From assembly GCF_001989995.2 (NCBI RefSeq), contig NZ_JAHGUP010000027.1, positions 124,001 through 188,000 on the forward strand: a stretch of 64,000 nucleotides of DNA. The letters run 5' to 3'. The notes under the pieces were generated by a model. That model did no database searches. It saw nothing but the letters and a program-made list of their open reading frames with translations, and was not told the DNA's origin. The translations under genes were made by a program, and so were the position numbers. Positions 10,293-18,871 of the stretch are shown here, piece after piece (the stretch's first letter is position 1; the number at the start of each line of letters is the position of its first letter). The stretch is from Vibrio anguillarum. Its GTDB lineage: Bacteria > Pseudomonadota > Gammaproteobacteria > Enterobacterales > Vibrionaceae.

Positions 10293-10306
10293 TTGATTCA
10301 TATCAG
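10293..10306. promoter_or_regulatory. Candidate FNR/ANR-type half-palindrome upstream of pfkA
   Basis: TTGAT-TCAT-ATCAG matches 9 of 10 conserved bases of the FNR consensus TTGAT-N4-ATCAA. It is about 190 bases before the pfkA start in the fieF-pfkA gap. A single match of this size can arise by chance. Confidence 0.3.
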
Positions 10307-10360
10307 AATCAGGCTTATTTATTGTTCTTAAAAAGATAGTTAATAAGCGCGTTTTTGTCG

Positions 10361-11269
10361 CTACCACCCTTGTGATTTTTGCTTTTTTTCTGGTCCAAAC
10401 ACCACAGAATAAGGATCTTGGTGGATTAATACATCAGCTCCCGGGAAAGCCTCGAGTAGCTTATCTTCCACCTCATCGGAAATGCGATGCGCCTCAATCA
10501 AGCGGATATTGTCATCTAGTTCCAGATGTAGCTGAATGAATCTTACAGGTCCAGACATGCGAGTTCTTAATTGATGCACACCCAACACACCAGCCACAGA
10601 AAGACATTCTGTGCGGATTTGCTTCAATTCCTCATCAGGTAACTTACGATCCAATAAGGTCTGAATGGCCTCTTGCACCATACGAAAAGCGCTGTAAAGA
10701 ATATAAACGCCAATGCCGATCGCAAAGATGGCATCGGCCTGTTTAAAGCCAAACCAGCTCAATATAAGCGCGATCATAATCGCCGCATTCATGAACAGAT
10801 CGGTTTGGTAATGCAATGAATCCGCGGCAATGGCTTGGCTGCCCGTTTTTTTCACCACATGCTTTTGGAACAACACTAAGCCAAAAGTCACTAGCATTGC
10901 AAACAGGCTGACATAAACGCCATATTCAGGAGAAGTTAATTCGTGTGGGCGGAAAAAACGGTCAACCCCATTGAGGATAAGAAAACAGGCCGAGCCTGAA
11001 ATGAACATCGCTTGGGCAAGAGCCGCAAGCGATTCCGCCTTACCATGACCAAAGGCGTGCTCTTTATCTGCGGGCTGCAGTGCGTAACGCACCACAATTA
11101 AATTGACCACGGAAGCGGCAATATCAAGTAAGGAATCAATCAAGGATGCGAGTAGGCTGACCGAGCCAGTAACCCACCAAGCGATCACTTTTACTATCAG
11201 CAACAATGAGGCTACAAGGGTTGCTGTCCAGGCAGCAAGCGTAACAAGGCGTGCGTATTCTTGTTTCAT
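10361..11269 (-). CDS. fieF: Cation-efflux pump FieF (CDF family, Zn2+/Fe2+)
   Basis: Inner-membrane H+-coupled exporter of zinc and ferrous iron. 302 residues against 300 in E. coli FieF/YiiP. Six hydrophobic segments are visible in residues 10-205. The transport site residues are present at the same positions, D45 and D49 in [12 protein letters not shown] and the H-x3-D pair in [12 protein letters not shown]. The cytoplasmic metal-binding domain ([28 protein letters not shown]) follows. Strong match over the whole length. The ribosome-binding site is poor. Its 5' side faces the terminator and repeat tail of cpxP, which reads in the same direction. Confidence 0.94.
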   Translation of the reverse strand: MKQEYARLVTLAAWTATLVASLLLIVKVIAWWVTGSVSLLASLIDSLLDIAASVVNLIVVRYALQPADKEHAFGHGKAESLAALAQAMFISGSACFLILNGVDRFFRPHELTSPEYGVYVSLFAMLVTFGLVLFQKHVVKKTGSQAIAADSLHYQTDLFMNAAIMIALILSWFGFKQADAIFAIGIGVYILYSAFRMVQEAIQTLLDRKLPDEELKQIRTECLSVAGVLGVHQLRTRMSGPVRFIQLHLELDDNIRLIEAHRISDEVEDKLLEAFPGADVLIHQDPYSVVFGPEKKQKSQGW

Positions 11270-11335
11270 ATCACTAAAATCAGCTTGAGAATGAGCAGGT
11301 AGTATACCTTCTCAAATTAAGAATGAATATGACAC

Positions 11336-11363
11336 AAAAATGAACAGGCCTCACCCGAGGCCT
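11336..11363 (-). terminator. Probable cpxP terminator
   Basis: Stem AGGCCTC / GAGGCCT with an ACCC loop (11346-11363). Read on the minus strand it is followed after a few bases by a run of five T. It lies just past the 17-bp repeat tract that follows cpxP. Confidence 0.7.
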
Positions 11364-11365
11364 AT

Positions 11366-11430
11366 TATCAATGATTAGCGGTTATCAATGATTAGCGGTT
11401 ATCAATGATTAGCGGTTATCAATGACTAGC
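11366..11430. repeat. 17-bp tandem repeat running into the cpxP stop codon
   Basis: Three perfect copies of TATCAATGATTAGCGGT (11366-11382, 11383-11399, 11400-11416) and a fourth partial, diverged copy (11417-11430, TATCAATGACTAGC). The fourth copy overlaps the last codons and stop of cpxP (stop at 11426-11428). The unit length of 17 is not a multiple of three, so copy-number change lies outside the reading frame. Confidence 0.9.
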
Positions 11431-11923
11431 TATTTTTTTTCATGTGCTTAGGACCATTTTCCATGCACTTCTGCATGCGATCTTGTTGTAGCGTTTGCAG
11501 TTTTGCTTTTTGTTCCGGAGTTAGCACACTCATCATGTCATGACGTTTTTCTAGCATCTTGACACGGTGAGCGACCTGTTGATCGACCATCTCTTTGGCT
11601 AGTTCATTTGCCGCTGCCGCATCAAAGTTCTCAGCGAGCACGAGAGCCTGTACTTTGTCATGGTGCGCTTTCATTTTCGCTTGGCGTTGACCTTTGTGCT
11701 CACCCTTCATCGCTTCGCGATTCGCCTCACGCATTCCTTTCAGCTTTGCTTGTTGATCAGACGTCAAATCAAGCTGCTGCATCATGCCGCGATCAAAACC
11801 GCCACACTCATCATTTGGGCCTTTATGCTGCTCTTTACCACCAAATGCAAAGACGCTTGCTGTGCTAAGAGTCAGAGGAAGTATCACCGCCGCAAGTACT
11901 AATTTTTTTGCCATTTTCATCAT
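11426..11923 (-). CDS. cpxP: Periplasmic Cpx-pathway modulator CpxP (Spy/CpxP family)
   Basis: Periplasmic chaperone-like inhibitor of CpxA, induced by envelope stress. 165 residues begin with a signal peptide (MMKMAKKLVLAAVILPLTLS) probably cut after TASVFA near residue 26. The mature protein is helical and very rich in Q, K, M and H. It carries two LTxxQ motifs that define the family (LTSDQQAKL and LTPEQKAKL). Divergent from cpxR with two CpxR-type boxes between, so Cpx autoregulation is expected. Spy-type paralogues share this fold, but the linkage to cpxRA supports CpxP. An in-frame ATG one or two codons inside could be the true start. Confidence 0.88.
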   Translation of the reverse strand: MMKMAKKLVLAAVILPLTLSTASVFAFGGKEQHKGPNDECGGFDRGMMQQLDLTSDQQAKLKGMREANREAMKGEHKGQRQAKMKAHHDKVQALVLAENFDAAAANELAKEMVDQQVAHRVKMLEKRHDMMSVLTPEQKAKLQTLQQDRMQKCMENGPKHMKKNS

Positions 11924-11993
11924 CTATTCCTTCACTAAGTGGATTCTAACAAGCTGTATTCACAGCGCTTGAGTGTAGAATAGGGCCTGTACG

Positions 11994-12029
11994 GTAAAGC
12001 AACGTATAGTGAGCGTAAAGAATCGTAAA
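11994..12029. promoter_or_regulatory. CpxR boxes in the cpxP/cpxR intergenic region
   Basis: A perfect GTAAA-N5-GTAAA direct repeat lies at 12015-12029 (spacer GAATC). A second, near-perfect GTAAA-N5-GTATA is at 11994-12008. This is the accepted CpxR recognition pattern. The sites lie between the divergent cpxP and cpxR genes and could control both. Confidence 0.85.
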
Positions 12030-12106
12030 GAGCTTATTGCTCACTGAATATCTTGCCTATTTCGCAGTAAACTGTACCCATAACTTCCCCAACGACGAGG
12101 CGACAC

Positions 12107-12793
12107 ATGGCGCATATTCTTCTGATTGATGATGATACTGAGCTCACCAGCTTACTAAAAGAAGTCTTGAGCTATGAAGGCTTCGATGTCTCTGAAGCGA
12201 ATGATGGAGAGAGCGGGCTCGCGGCCATTCATGATCGCATTGATCTTGTCTTACTCGATGTAATGATGCCTAAGCTTAATGGGATGGAAACGCTGAAAAA
12301 GTTACGTGAAAACTGGCATACCCCGGTATTAATGCTCACCGCCAAAGGAGAGGAGATCGATCGCGTCATCGGTCTAGAACTCGGCGCGGATGACTATTTA
12401 CCGAAGCCTTTCAGTGACCGAGAGCTGCTGGCACGCATTCGCGCGATTTTGCGCCGAACCCAAACCAGCAATGGCACCAAACATAATGAAGTCATTGAGT
12501 GCCAAGATATTCAAGTATACCCCAGCAAGCAGGAAGCCTATTGCCAAGGGCAATTGCTGGACCTTACCACCACGGAATTTGCCTTGCTGACTCATTTTGT
12601 GCAAAACCCAGGCGAAACCTTAACTAAAGAAGCGCTCAGCCTTGATGTTCTAGGAAAACGGTTGGCGGCCTTTGACCGCGCGATTGATATGCACGTCTCG
12701 AATTTACGCAAGAAATTACCTGAGCGTGTCGATGGTAAATCACGGATTAAAACGCTGCGTGGTCGTGGCTACCTCATGATTCTGGAGGATTAA
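12107..12793 (+). CDS. cpxR: Envelope-stress response regulator CpxR (OmpR family)
   Basis: Cytoplasmic transcription factor of the CpxAR two-component system. 228 residues: receiver domain (HILLIDDDTELTSLLKEVL, phosphoacceptor D51 in LVLLDVMMPK, LTAKGEE, DYLPKPF) and a winged-helix output domain (LTTTEFALLTHFVQNPGE, RAIDMHVSNLRKKL, KTLRGRGYLM). Its stop overlaps the cpxA start (TAATG), so the two are coupled. CpxR boxes upstream suggest autoactivation. Confidence 0.97.
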   Translation: MAHILLIDDDTELTSLLKEVLSYEGFDVSEANDGESGLAAIHDRIDLVLLDVMMPKLNGMETLKKLRENWHTPVLMLTAKGEEIDRVIGLELGADDYLPKPFSDRELLARIRAILRRTQTSNGTKHNEVIECQDIQVYPSKQEAYCQGQLLDLTTTEFALLTHFVQNPGETLTKEALSLDVLGKRLAAFDRAIDMHVSNLRKKLPERVDGKSRIKTLRGRGYLMILED

Positions 12794-14193
12794 TGCGCCT
12801 ACCTAAAATCAACAGCCTTTATGGCAGAATTTTTGCCATTTTTTGGTTTACGATGCTGCTGGTGCTGATCGCAGTATTAGCACTGCCGCACCTTGATCCT
12901 CGTAAAACCCGTGATATACCTAGCGATGAATACCAACGTCTTACACACTTAAAACAAAAAATAGAGAGTATGTTTAAAGATGAGCATGAACTCACACGCA
13001 TCCTCTTTCGTTTAGAAAGTAGCAGCAACAAGCGTGGTGAAGGGCACATGCGCGAGAAGAACGGCACTCCACAATTCTTTATCACAACGCCAGATGGCAC
13101 AATTCTCACCACCAAAACTCAAGCCGACTTTAAGTTTAAAGCACTCCAAAATTTCGTGACCAGCATTGAATCCATTGATAAGCCACAACAGAAGCTCTAT
13201 GGCCGTTATATGATTTCAGGTCCATTGCCAATTACCCTTGCTAAGCAAGATCTACTCATGTTTGTCGGTATTCGCTGGAATGAGCCCCCTCCGTTCTTAT
13301 TGCAACTATTCGACCGTCCGTTCGGCCTACTGCTTGCCGTGATGCTCGTCAGTACACCACTACTCTTATGGCTCGCATGGGCATTGAGTCAACCCGCCAG
13401 CCGCCTCGAGCAAGCCGCCAAACGGGTCGCTCGCGGCGAATTTGTGGTCGACCCAAGCTTAGAAAAAGGCACCAGTGAATTTCGCCAAGCAGGAAAAAGC
13501 TTTAACCAAATGGTAGAAGCCGTCAATCAGATGATTTCTGGCCAGCAGCGATTGCTGTCGGATATTTCACACGAACTGCGCTCCCCTTTAACGCGACTGA
13601 GAATGGCCAATGCACTTGCCACTCGAAAACAAGGTAGCAGCTCAGAATTGGAGCGGATCGACACCGAAGCACAGCGTTTAGAGCAGATGATCGGTGAACT
13701 TCTGACGCTTTCGCGTATGCAAACCAATAGCCATCTCAGCCGAGAAACTCAACCGCTATCCAGTTTATGGGAGGAATTATTGAGTGATGCCCAATTTGAG
13801 GCGGAGCAGATGGAAAAAAGACTCACCTATAATGCGATTCCACCGCACACGATTTCCGGTACACCAAAACTGCTGATGAGCGCATTGGAAAACATTGTGC
13901 GTAACGCCATTTACTATGGCAAAGATGAAATCAATATTACCTTTTCGGTCGAAAAAGGCAGACTATCGGTTTGCGTGGAAGACAATGGTGAAGGCGTTCC
14001 CGAAAACGAGTTAGACGATATTTTCCGCCCCTTTTATCGTGTTTCCACTGCGCGTGATAGGCACAGTGGTGGTACAGGGTTAGGTTTAGCCATCACCGAA
14101 AGTGCCATTCGTCAACACAGCGGTACGATTCACGCAAGTCGCAGCCAATTAGGTGGGTTAAAAGTACAATTCACGCTCCCATTGGATAGTTAA
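12793..14193 (+). CDS. cpxA: Envelope-stress sensor histidine kinase CpxA
   Basis: Inner-membrane kinase/phosphatase for CpxR. 466 residues (E. coli 457): first membrane segment at about residues 10-30 (IFAIFWFTMLLVLIAVLAL), a periplasmic sensor domain, second membrane segment near 175-195 (LLLAVMLVSTPLLLWLAWAL), HAMP, the H box LSDISHELRSPLTRLR with the phosphorylated His at residue 260, and an ATPase domain (NIVRNAIYYG N box, VEDNGEGVPENEL, GGTGLGLAI). One-base overlap with cpxR shows an operon. A 100-base gap with its own leader separates it from trmL. Confidence 0.96.
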   Translation: MRLPKINSLYGRIFAIFWFTMLLVLIAVLALPHLDPRKTRDIPSDEYQRLTHLKQKIESMFKDEHELTRILFRLESSSNKRGEGHMREKNGTPQFFITTPDGTILTTKTQADFKFKALQNFVTSIESIDKPQQKLYGRYMISGPLPITLAKQDLLMFVGIRWNEPPPFLLQLFDRPFGLLLAVMLVSTPLLLWLAWALSQPASRLEQAAKRVARGEFVVDPSLEKGTSEFRQAGKSFNQMVEAVNQMISGQQRLLSDISHELRSPLTRLRMANALATRKQGSSSELERIDTEAQRLEQMIGELLTLSRMQTNSHLSRETQPLSSLWEELLSDAQFEAEQMEKRLTYNAIPPHTISGTPKLLMSALENIVRNAIYYGKDEINITFSVEKGRLSVCVEDNGEGVPENELDDIFRPFYRVSTARDRHSGGTGLGLAITESAIRQHSGTIHASRSQLGGLKVQFTLPLDS

Positions 14194-14292
14194 ATTCCAC
14201 TTATGCCTATATCGCCAAATAACGGGTGACTTGTACTCAATAGGCTCGTCACCTTATACTTCCGGCCCACACTCTTTAAGAGCAGCTATACC

Positions 14293-14769
14293 ATGTTTGA
14301 TATCGCACTTTACGAACCTGAAATCGCCCCTAATACCGGAAATATTATTCGCTTGTGTGCCAATTGCGGCGCTAATTTGCATCTTATTGAACCGCTAGGT
14401 TTTGATCTAGAAGATAAGAAAGTGCGCCGCGCAGGGCTTGATTACCACGATTTAGCGCGCGTAACGCGTCATGCCAACTTGGATGCCTTTATGGACTACC
14501 TCAATGCAGAGCGCGAAACGTACCGGATTTTTGCTTGTACCACTAAAACCACGGGGCACCACGTCGATGCGCAGTTTCAAAAAGGAGATGTGTTGATGTT
14601 TGGCCCAGAAACTCGTGGATTACCAGCGCAAGTCATCGAAAGCCTACCGATGACACAACGTATTCGTATTCCGATGATGGCAGAAGCTCGCAGTTTAAAT
14701 CTCTCTAATGCGGTCGCTATTATTGCGTTTGAAGCGTGGCGTCAAATGGGCTTTGAAGGTGCGCAATAA
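14293..14769 (+). CDS. trmL: tRNA (cytidine/uridine-2'-O-)-methyltransferase TrmL
   Basis: SPOUT methyltransferase that 2'-O-methylates position 34 of tRNA-Leu isoacceptors using S-adenosylmethionine. 158 residues (E. coli 157). It has the N-terminal [34 protein letters not shown] and the trefoil-knot motifs [32 protein letters not shown]. The start is set by a GAGCAGC stretch and by alignment. Convergent with the cold-shock gene across a hairpin at 14815-14840. Confidence 0.94.
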   Translation: MFDIALYEPEIAPNTGNIIRLCANCGANLHLIEPLGFDLEDKKVRRAGLDYHDLARVTRHANLDAFMDYLNAERETYRIFACTTKTTGHHVDAQFQKGDVLMFGPETRGLPAQVIESLPMTQRIRIPMMAEARSLNLSNAVAIIAFEAWRQMGFEGAQ

Positions 14770-14814
14770 CAGCGCTAGTGTTCTAAAACGGTAGGAAGAT
14801 AAATCACCAAATAG

Positions 14815-14840
14815 CAAAAAGGCCGCCTAGGCGACCTTTT
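14815..14840. terminator. Bidirectional terminator between trmL and the cold-shock gene
   Basis: An A-rich left flank, a GC-rich stem GGccGCC / GGCgACC with a small central loop and one mismatch, then a T-run. It is placed between two convergent stops. Confidence 0.82.
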
Positions 14841-14865
14841 TATTAATTCTAGATATTAGGCTAGA

Positions 14866-15078
14866 TTACAGAACAGTTACTTGAGCTGCTTGTAGGCCTT
14901 TTTGACCATTTTCTACATTGAAAGACACTTTTTGGCCTTCAATTAGAGTTTTGAAACCGTCAGAAGCGATTGCATTGAAGTGTACGAACACGTCAGCGCC
15001 GCCGTTATCTTGAGTAAGGAAGCCGAAACCTTTAGTTTCGTTAAACCATTTTACAGAACCAGTTGTTTTGTTAGACAT
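14866..15078 (-). CDS. Cold-shock protein (CspA family)
   Basis: Single cold-shock domain RNA chaperone of 70 residues. It carries the RNP1-like motif [10 protein letters not shown] and the RNP2-like DVFVHFNAI that contact single-stranded nucleic acid. The [20 protein letters not shown] start is typical. Related Vibrio paralogues (CspA, CspE, CspV, CspD) cannot be told apart safely, so no symbol is given. The gene is monocistronic with a long untranslated leader of the sort that gives cold-shock mRNAs thermal control, and a terminator 25 bases beyond the stop. Confidence 0.9.
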   Translation of the reverse strand: MSNKTTGSVKWFNETKGFGFLTQDNGGADVFVHFNAIASDGFKTLIEGQKVSFNVENGQKGLQAAQVTVL

Positions 15079-15362
15079 AATGTGTCCCTTTTATTTAAAT
15101 TCATAAAGTTATCGCGCTTATGCGCAATGCACTGATAGATTGAATTATTTAATGTTACGAATAAGGTAAGGGAAACACTGAGGACATCAATTTTTACGAT
15201 GGATTCTGAGAATTTACTTTTACTTTTATTTTTTGTTTCATTAATAACCCCTGAACAACAGAGCGAGGCCACTATAGGCTTTAACGTTACACTAAGCAAC
15301 CTATTTCGCGATCTAAATTGTCCGGTCAACTCTGGTCAATCCCAAAGGCTCATCAAAGCCTT
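15079..15362 (-). other. Long 5' leader of the cold-shock gene
   Basis: 284 bases between fxsA and the cold-shock gene, both on the minus strand. They are A+T-rich with no credible ORF. A small hairpin (GCGC-ATAA-GCGC) lies about 35-50 bases before the cold-shock start. Leaders of this kind act as thermosensors in cspA-type genes, but that role here is inferred. A weak AAAGGCT / AGCCTTT hairpin at 15344-15363 follows fxsA. Confidence 0.45.
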
Positions 15363-15866
15363 TTAATTCAACTTGTTGCGTTCGCCCTCTTTACGTTCGA
15401 ACTCACCTTCTAATGTTTCTCCCGCCTCCGATGATGAGAAAGGAGTTTGGGAAAAAGAACCATGACTATGCCGGCCTGCGCGAAATTCCGTTTGGAAATG
15501 ACTAGCACTATTTACGACTACTTTGTTCATCAAATAGTTGGCAAGTAACGCACGAGGGGCTGGCAATAACGCCACCATACCAAGTGCATCGGTCAAAAAG
15601 CCAGGAACTAAAAGCAGAACTCCAGCCACCGCCAATATTACACCTTCAACAATTTGTTGAGCAGGTAGCTCACCTTGTTGCAAGCGATGTTGAACACTCA
15701 ATAAGGTCTGAATACCTTGACTACGAACCAATGAAGCACCAACGAATGCCGTAATCAGCACCAAGGCGATGGTTGGCCACATACCTAGCAAGCTGCCTAC
15801 TTGGATAAAGAGACCAATTTCAATGATTGGCACAAAAATAAAAGCCAGAAGTAAGATTGGAAACAC
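15363..15866 (-). CDS. fxsA: FxsA family inner-membrane protein
   Basis: Membrane protein whose E. coli homologue, when overproduced, relieves phage T7 exclusion by the F plasmid. Its cellular role is unknown. 167 residues. The start is taken as GTG at 15866 because an excellent AAAGGAGGG ribosome-binding site stands 3 bases before it and the family begins FPILLLAFIFVPIIEIGLFI. The longer open frame to 15914 would put the ribosome-binding site inside the gene. Three to four hydrophobic segments precede a charged, low-complexity tail (SETGETLEGEFERKEGERN-like). It is 64 bases downstream of the diguanylate cyclase gene on the same strand. Confidence 0.9.
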   Translation of the reverse strand: MFPILLLAFIFVPIIEIGLFIQVGSLLGMWPTIALVLITAFVGASLVRSQGIQTLLSVQHRLQQGELPAQQIVEGVILAVAGVLLLVPGFLTDALGMVALLPAPRALLANYLMNKVVVNSASHFQTEFRAGRHSHGSFSQTPFSSSEAGETLEGEFERKEGERNKLN

Positions 15867-15930
15867 ACGCCCTCCTTTGTTTATTGCTCTCACCTTACCG
15901 TCAACCACAAGCAACTACAACACCCGCTAG

Positions 15931-16863
15931 TCAATCAAAGCACACAACCTGATTACGGCCACCTAACTTGGCTTGATACAATGCAACATCGGCTTTTTGA
16001 ATCAAACTATCAAGGCCATCAAACAATACGCCTGTCGTGCAGCCAGCACTCACCGTCACGGGTACAAGCTTCCCCTGCCAATAGAATCCAAACGAAGCGA
16101 TGTGATAACGAATTTTATTGGCCATTGCGATCACCTCTTGTGGAGATGCACCGGGTAAGGCAACTAAAAATTCTTCGCCCCCCCAGCGCACACAGCAGGC
16201 ATCAATACTGGTGGATTGCCAAAGAATATTGGCCAAGGTACACAGCAATTGATCGCCCGCCATATGTCCAAAATTATCATTGATCGATTTAAAATGATCA
16301 ATGTCGAGCATGATAACCCCCACATCACAACCCAACTCCCTATCTTCAATCCAATACTCTAGGCCACGTCGGTTAGTTAAATGGGTTAGAGGATCGGAAT
16401 TGGAGATATGAAGCACCTCTTCCAACGACGCTTTTAATTGATGAATATTCTGGAAAGTAACGATATGCCAATTAGGCTGGCACTCAGCCTTAATTTGAGC
16501 ACTTACGGTAAACCAACGTTGCAAACCATCACCACACTTAATTAGTGCGGGAATTTCTGCAATTTGTCGGTTCGCAAGCATCGAAGCATGGACTTCCTTC
16601 TCCCACATTAGAGCAACTTCTTGCCGATACTCAGGATCTGGATAAACCGTGGTAAACCAAGTAGAAATATCAGGAATATCTTGGATGGTGTAACCTAACT
16701 CTTTCACAAAAGTCTGATTAAAATAGAGATGCTGCCGATTGTTATCTCCCTCTATGGTAGAAATTATCCCTTGCGAAACGACTATCGGGAGAGGAATGAT
16801 ATCAAGCGACCGGAAAAAATAGTCTTGAAACTGTGTAAGGGAGAGCCCATCGACTTGCGTCAT
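15931..16863 (-). CDS. Diguanylate cyclase with N-terminal PAS-like domain
   Basis: Predicted to make cyclic di-GMP from two GTP. 310 residues: a PAS-like sensor (about 20-140) without membrane segments, then a GGDEF domain from about residue 150, starting with SDPLTHLTNRRGLEYW. The active-site signature RWGGEEF (residues 226-232) is intact, and VIMLDIDHFKSINDNFGH supplies the metal-binding Asp. The inhibitory I-site RxxD that normally ends five residues before GGEEF is replaced by SIDA, so product feedback is not expected there. The cyclase is probably cytoplasmic. The signal sensed by the PAS domain is unknown. Confidence 0.9.
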   Translation of the reverse strand: MTQVDGLSLTQFQDYFFRSLDIIPLPIVVSQGIISTIEGDNNRQHLYFNQTFVKELGYTIQDIPDISTWFTTVYPDPEYRQEVALMWEKEVHASMLANRQIAEIPALIKCGDGLQRWFTVSAQIKAECQPNWHIVTFQNIHQLKASLEEVLHISNSDPLTHLTNRRGLEYWIEDRELGCDVGVIMLDIDHFKSINDNFGHMAGDQLLCTLANILWQSTSIDACCVRWGGEEFLVALPGASPQEVIAMANKIRYHIASFGFYWQGKLVPVTVSAGCTTGVLFDGLDSLIQKADVALYQAKLGGRNQVVCFD

Positions 16864-17268
16864 ATCAATACATCCTTATGCCAATACCATCCTTACATTT
16901 ATAGACCATATACTTAGCCATCACTCAATATCCACACCGACAAAGCCTAACCTTCGCTAACAAAATACAAACAAACCCCATGCATACAAATAAATACCAC
17001 CACCAACATAATCGTCACTTATTAGTTAATCAAGGTGAGAATCATTTTTTAAACCTGAAAATAACGCCTATGGATACACATCAAATTTTCATCAAATATT
17101 GACTTAAAAGGTGATCCACTTACTATTTTTTAAATCTAGGTTAAGTATGATGTGCCACAGAAGTCAGGACGGATTTTCCAGCCTAAAACTCTGACGAATG
17201 GACTCTTAAGTTGCAGAAATGGCTAATAATTTCACTAATTATCAGAATAATTCTCTAAGGATCCTGTT
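16864..17268. other. Intergenic region upstream of aspA
   Basis: 405 A+T-rich bases between the divergent cyclase gene and aspA with no convincing ORF. It holds an FNR-like site at 17071-17084 and a good CTAAGGA ribosome-binding site before aspA. No repeats or further hairpins of note were seen. Confidence 0.6.
17071..17084. promoter_or_regulatory. Candidate FNR site upstream of aspA
   Basis: TGGAT-ACAC-ATCAA matches 9 of 10 fixed bases of TTGAT-N4-ATCAA, 185 bases before the aspA start. FNR control would suit an anaerobic aspartase/C4-dicarboxylate pair, but the distance is large and no promoter was identified. Confidence 0.4.
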
Positions 17269-18723
17269 ATGGCTAACCTATCAGAAACGACAGCTGCTAC
17301 AGCTAACTCGGCCACTCGTATCGAAGAAGATCTATTAGGTCAACGTCACGTTCCTGCTGACGCGTATTACGGCATTCATACGCTGCGCGCTATCGAAAAC
17401 TTTAATATTTCAAAATCAACCATTTCTGATGTGCCTGAATTTGTACGTGGTATGGTGATGACTAAAAAAGCTGCCACGCTAGCCAACAAAGAGCTCGGCG
17501 TCATTCCAAGCCAAGTGGCTAATTACATCCTCCAAGCATGTGACTTGATCCTAGAAACAGGTAAGTGCATGGATCAATTTCCGTCAGACGTATACCAAGG
17601 CGGTGCCGGCACTTCTGTCAATATGAATACCAACGAAGTGATCGCAAACCTTGCTCTGGAATTGATGGGTAAAGAAAAGGGTCAGTACGAGTTCATCAAC
17701 CCCAATGACCACGTTAATAAAAGCCAATCAACCAACTGTGCTTACCCTACTGGTTTTCGTATTGCGGTATACAACAGCATCCTGAAACTGATTGATTCAA
17801 TTGCCTATCTAAAAGGTGCGTTTGAGCTAAAAAGCCAAGAGTTCTCTGGCATTTTGAAAATGGGCCGAACTCAATTGCAAGACGCCGTACCGATGACCGT
17901 AGGTCAAGAGTTCCGCGCTTGGGCGGTCACCATTAATGAAGAGATCCGCAACCTAGAGTACACCTCTAAACTGCTGCTTGAAATCAACCTTGGTGCAACG
18001 GCTATTGGTACTGGCCTCAATGCAGCGCCGGGCTACCAAGCGGCGGCAGTGAAGCACCTTGCTGCGGTGACTGGCTTAGCTGTGGTACCAGCGGAAGATT
18101 TAATTGAAGCAACCTCTGACTGCGGGGCTTATGTGATGGCGCACGGCGCGCTAAAACGCCTTGCTGTGAAACTCTCTAAAATCTGTAATGACTTGCGTCT
18201 TCTTTCATCTGGCCCTCGCGCGGGTCTAAACGAGTTGAACCTACCTGAACTGCAAGCTGGGTCTTCCATCATGCCTGCAAAAGTAAACCCTGTGGTGCCT
18301 GAAGTGGTCAACCAAGTGTGCTTTAAAGTACTTGGTAACGACAACACTATTTCCTTTGCCGCAGAAGGTGGCCAATTACAGCTAAACGTGATGGAACCTG
18401 TGATTGCACAAAGCATGTTTGAGTCAATTGAAATTCTTTCAAACGCCTGCATAAACCTTCGTGACAAGTGTGTTGACGGCATCACTGTCAATAAAGAAGT
18501 GTGTGAAGCTTACGTATTCAACTCTATCGGTATCGTGACTTACCTTAACCCATATATTGGCCACCATGAAGGTGACATCGTGGGTAAAATTTGTGCGGAA
18601 ACGGGTAAGAGCGTACGTGAAGTGGTGCTTGAGCGAGGCTTACTCACCGCCGAAGAGCTCGATGACATCTTGTCCGTCGAAAACTTTATGCGCCCTCAGT
18701 ACAAAGCGAAACGCTACGAATAA
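17269..18723 (+). CDS. aspA: Aspartate ammonia-lyase (aspartase)
   Basis: Interconverts aspartate and fumarate plus ammonia, feeding fumarate respiration. 484 residues (E. coli 478) of the fumarase/aspartase superfamily: [23 protein letters not shown] at the N-terminus, [28 protein letters not shown] motif (here [15 protein letters not shown]), and the superfamily signature [15 protein letters not shown] near residue 328 on the mobile catalytic loop. A GGATCC-adjacent AAGGA ribosome-binding site sets the start. It is followed by a strong terminator and then dcuA, as is common in enterics and vibrios. Confidence 0.95.
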   Translation: MANLSETTAATANSATRIEEDLLGQRHVPADAYYGIHTLRAIENFNISKSTISDVPEFVRGMVMTKKAATLANKELGVIPSQVANYILQACDLILETGKCMDQFPSDVYQGGAGTSVNMNTNEVIANLALELMGKEKGQYEFINPNDHVNKSQSTNCAYPTGFRIAVYNSILKLIDSIAYLKGAFELKSQEFSGILKMGRTQLQDAVPMTVGQEFRAWAVTINEEIRNLEYTSKLLLEINLGATAIGTGLNAAPGYQAAAVKHLAAVTGLAVVPAEDLIEATSDCGAYVMAHGALKRLAVKLSKICNDLRLLSSGPRAGLNELNLPELQAGSSIMPAKVNPVVPEVVNQVCFKVLGNDNTISFAAEGGQLQLNVMEPVIAQSMFESIEILSNACINLRDKCVDGITVNKEVCEAYVFNSIGIVTYLNPYIGHHEGDIVGKICAETGKSVREVVLERGLLTAEELDDILSVENFMRPQYKAKRYE

Positions 18724-18725
18724 TC

Positions 18726-18755
18726 AAAAAAGGCTCTGATTCAGAGCCTTTTTAC
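18726..18755 (+). terminator. aspA terminator
   Basis: A-run, 9-bp stem AGGCTCTGA / TCAGAGCCT with a minimal loop, then a T-run. It begins 3 bases after the aspA stop. The following dcuA therefore needs readthrough or its own promoter. Confidence 0.92.
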
Positions 18756-18871
18756 TTTCTACAAGTTATTAAGTGAGGAAAAATTGCGTTACATCATGGC
18801 GCAAAGCATACCGTTCAATATCGCTGAACCTGTAGAATGACCCTATTTTTCATTATCTTTAGGAGTATAAG

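Noticed and set aside
11366..11430. CRISPR-like array
   Set aside because: Units are contiguous with no spacers, so it is a simple tandem repeat.
15051..15329. 92-codon open frame on the minus strand before the cold-shock gene
   Set aside because: It overlaps the cold-shock gene in another frame, has no ribosome-binding site, and the interval is better explained as its untranslated leader.
15867..15914. Longer fxsA start
   Set aside because: An AAAGGAGGG ribosome-binding site lies inside this extension, 3 bases before the GTG at 15866, where FxsA homology begins.
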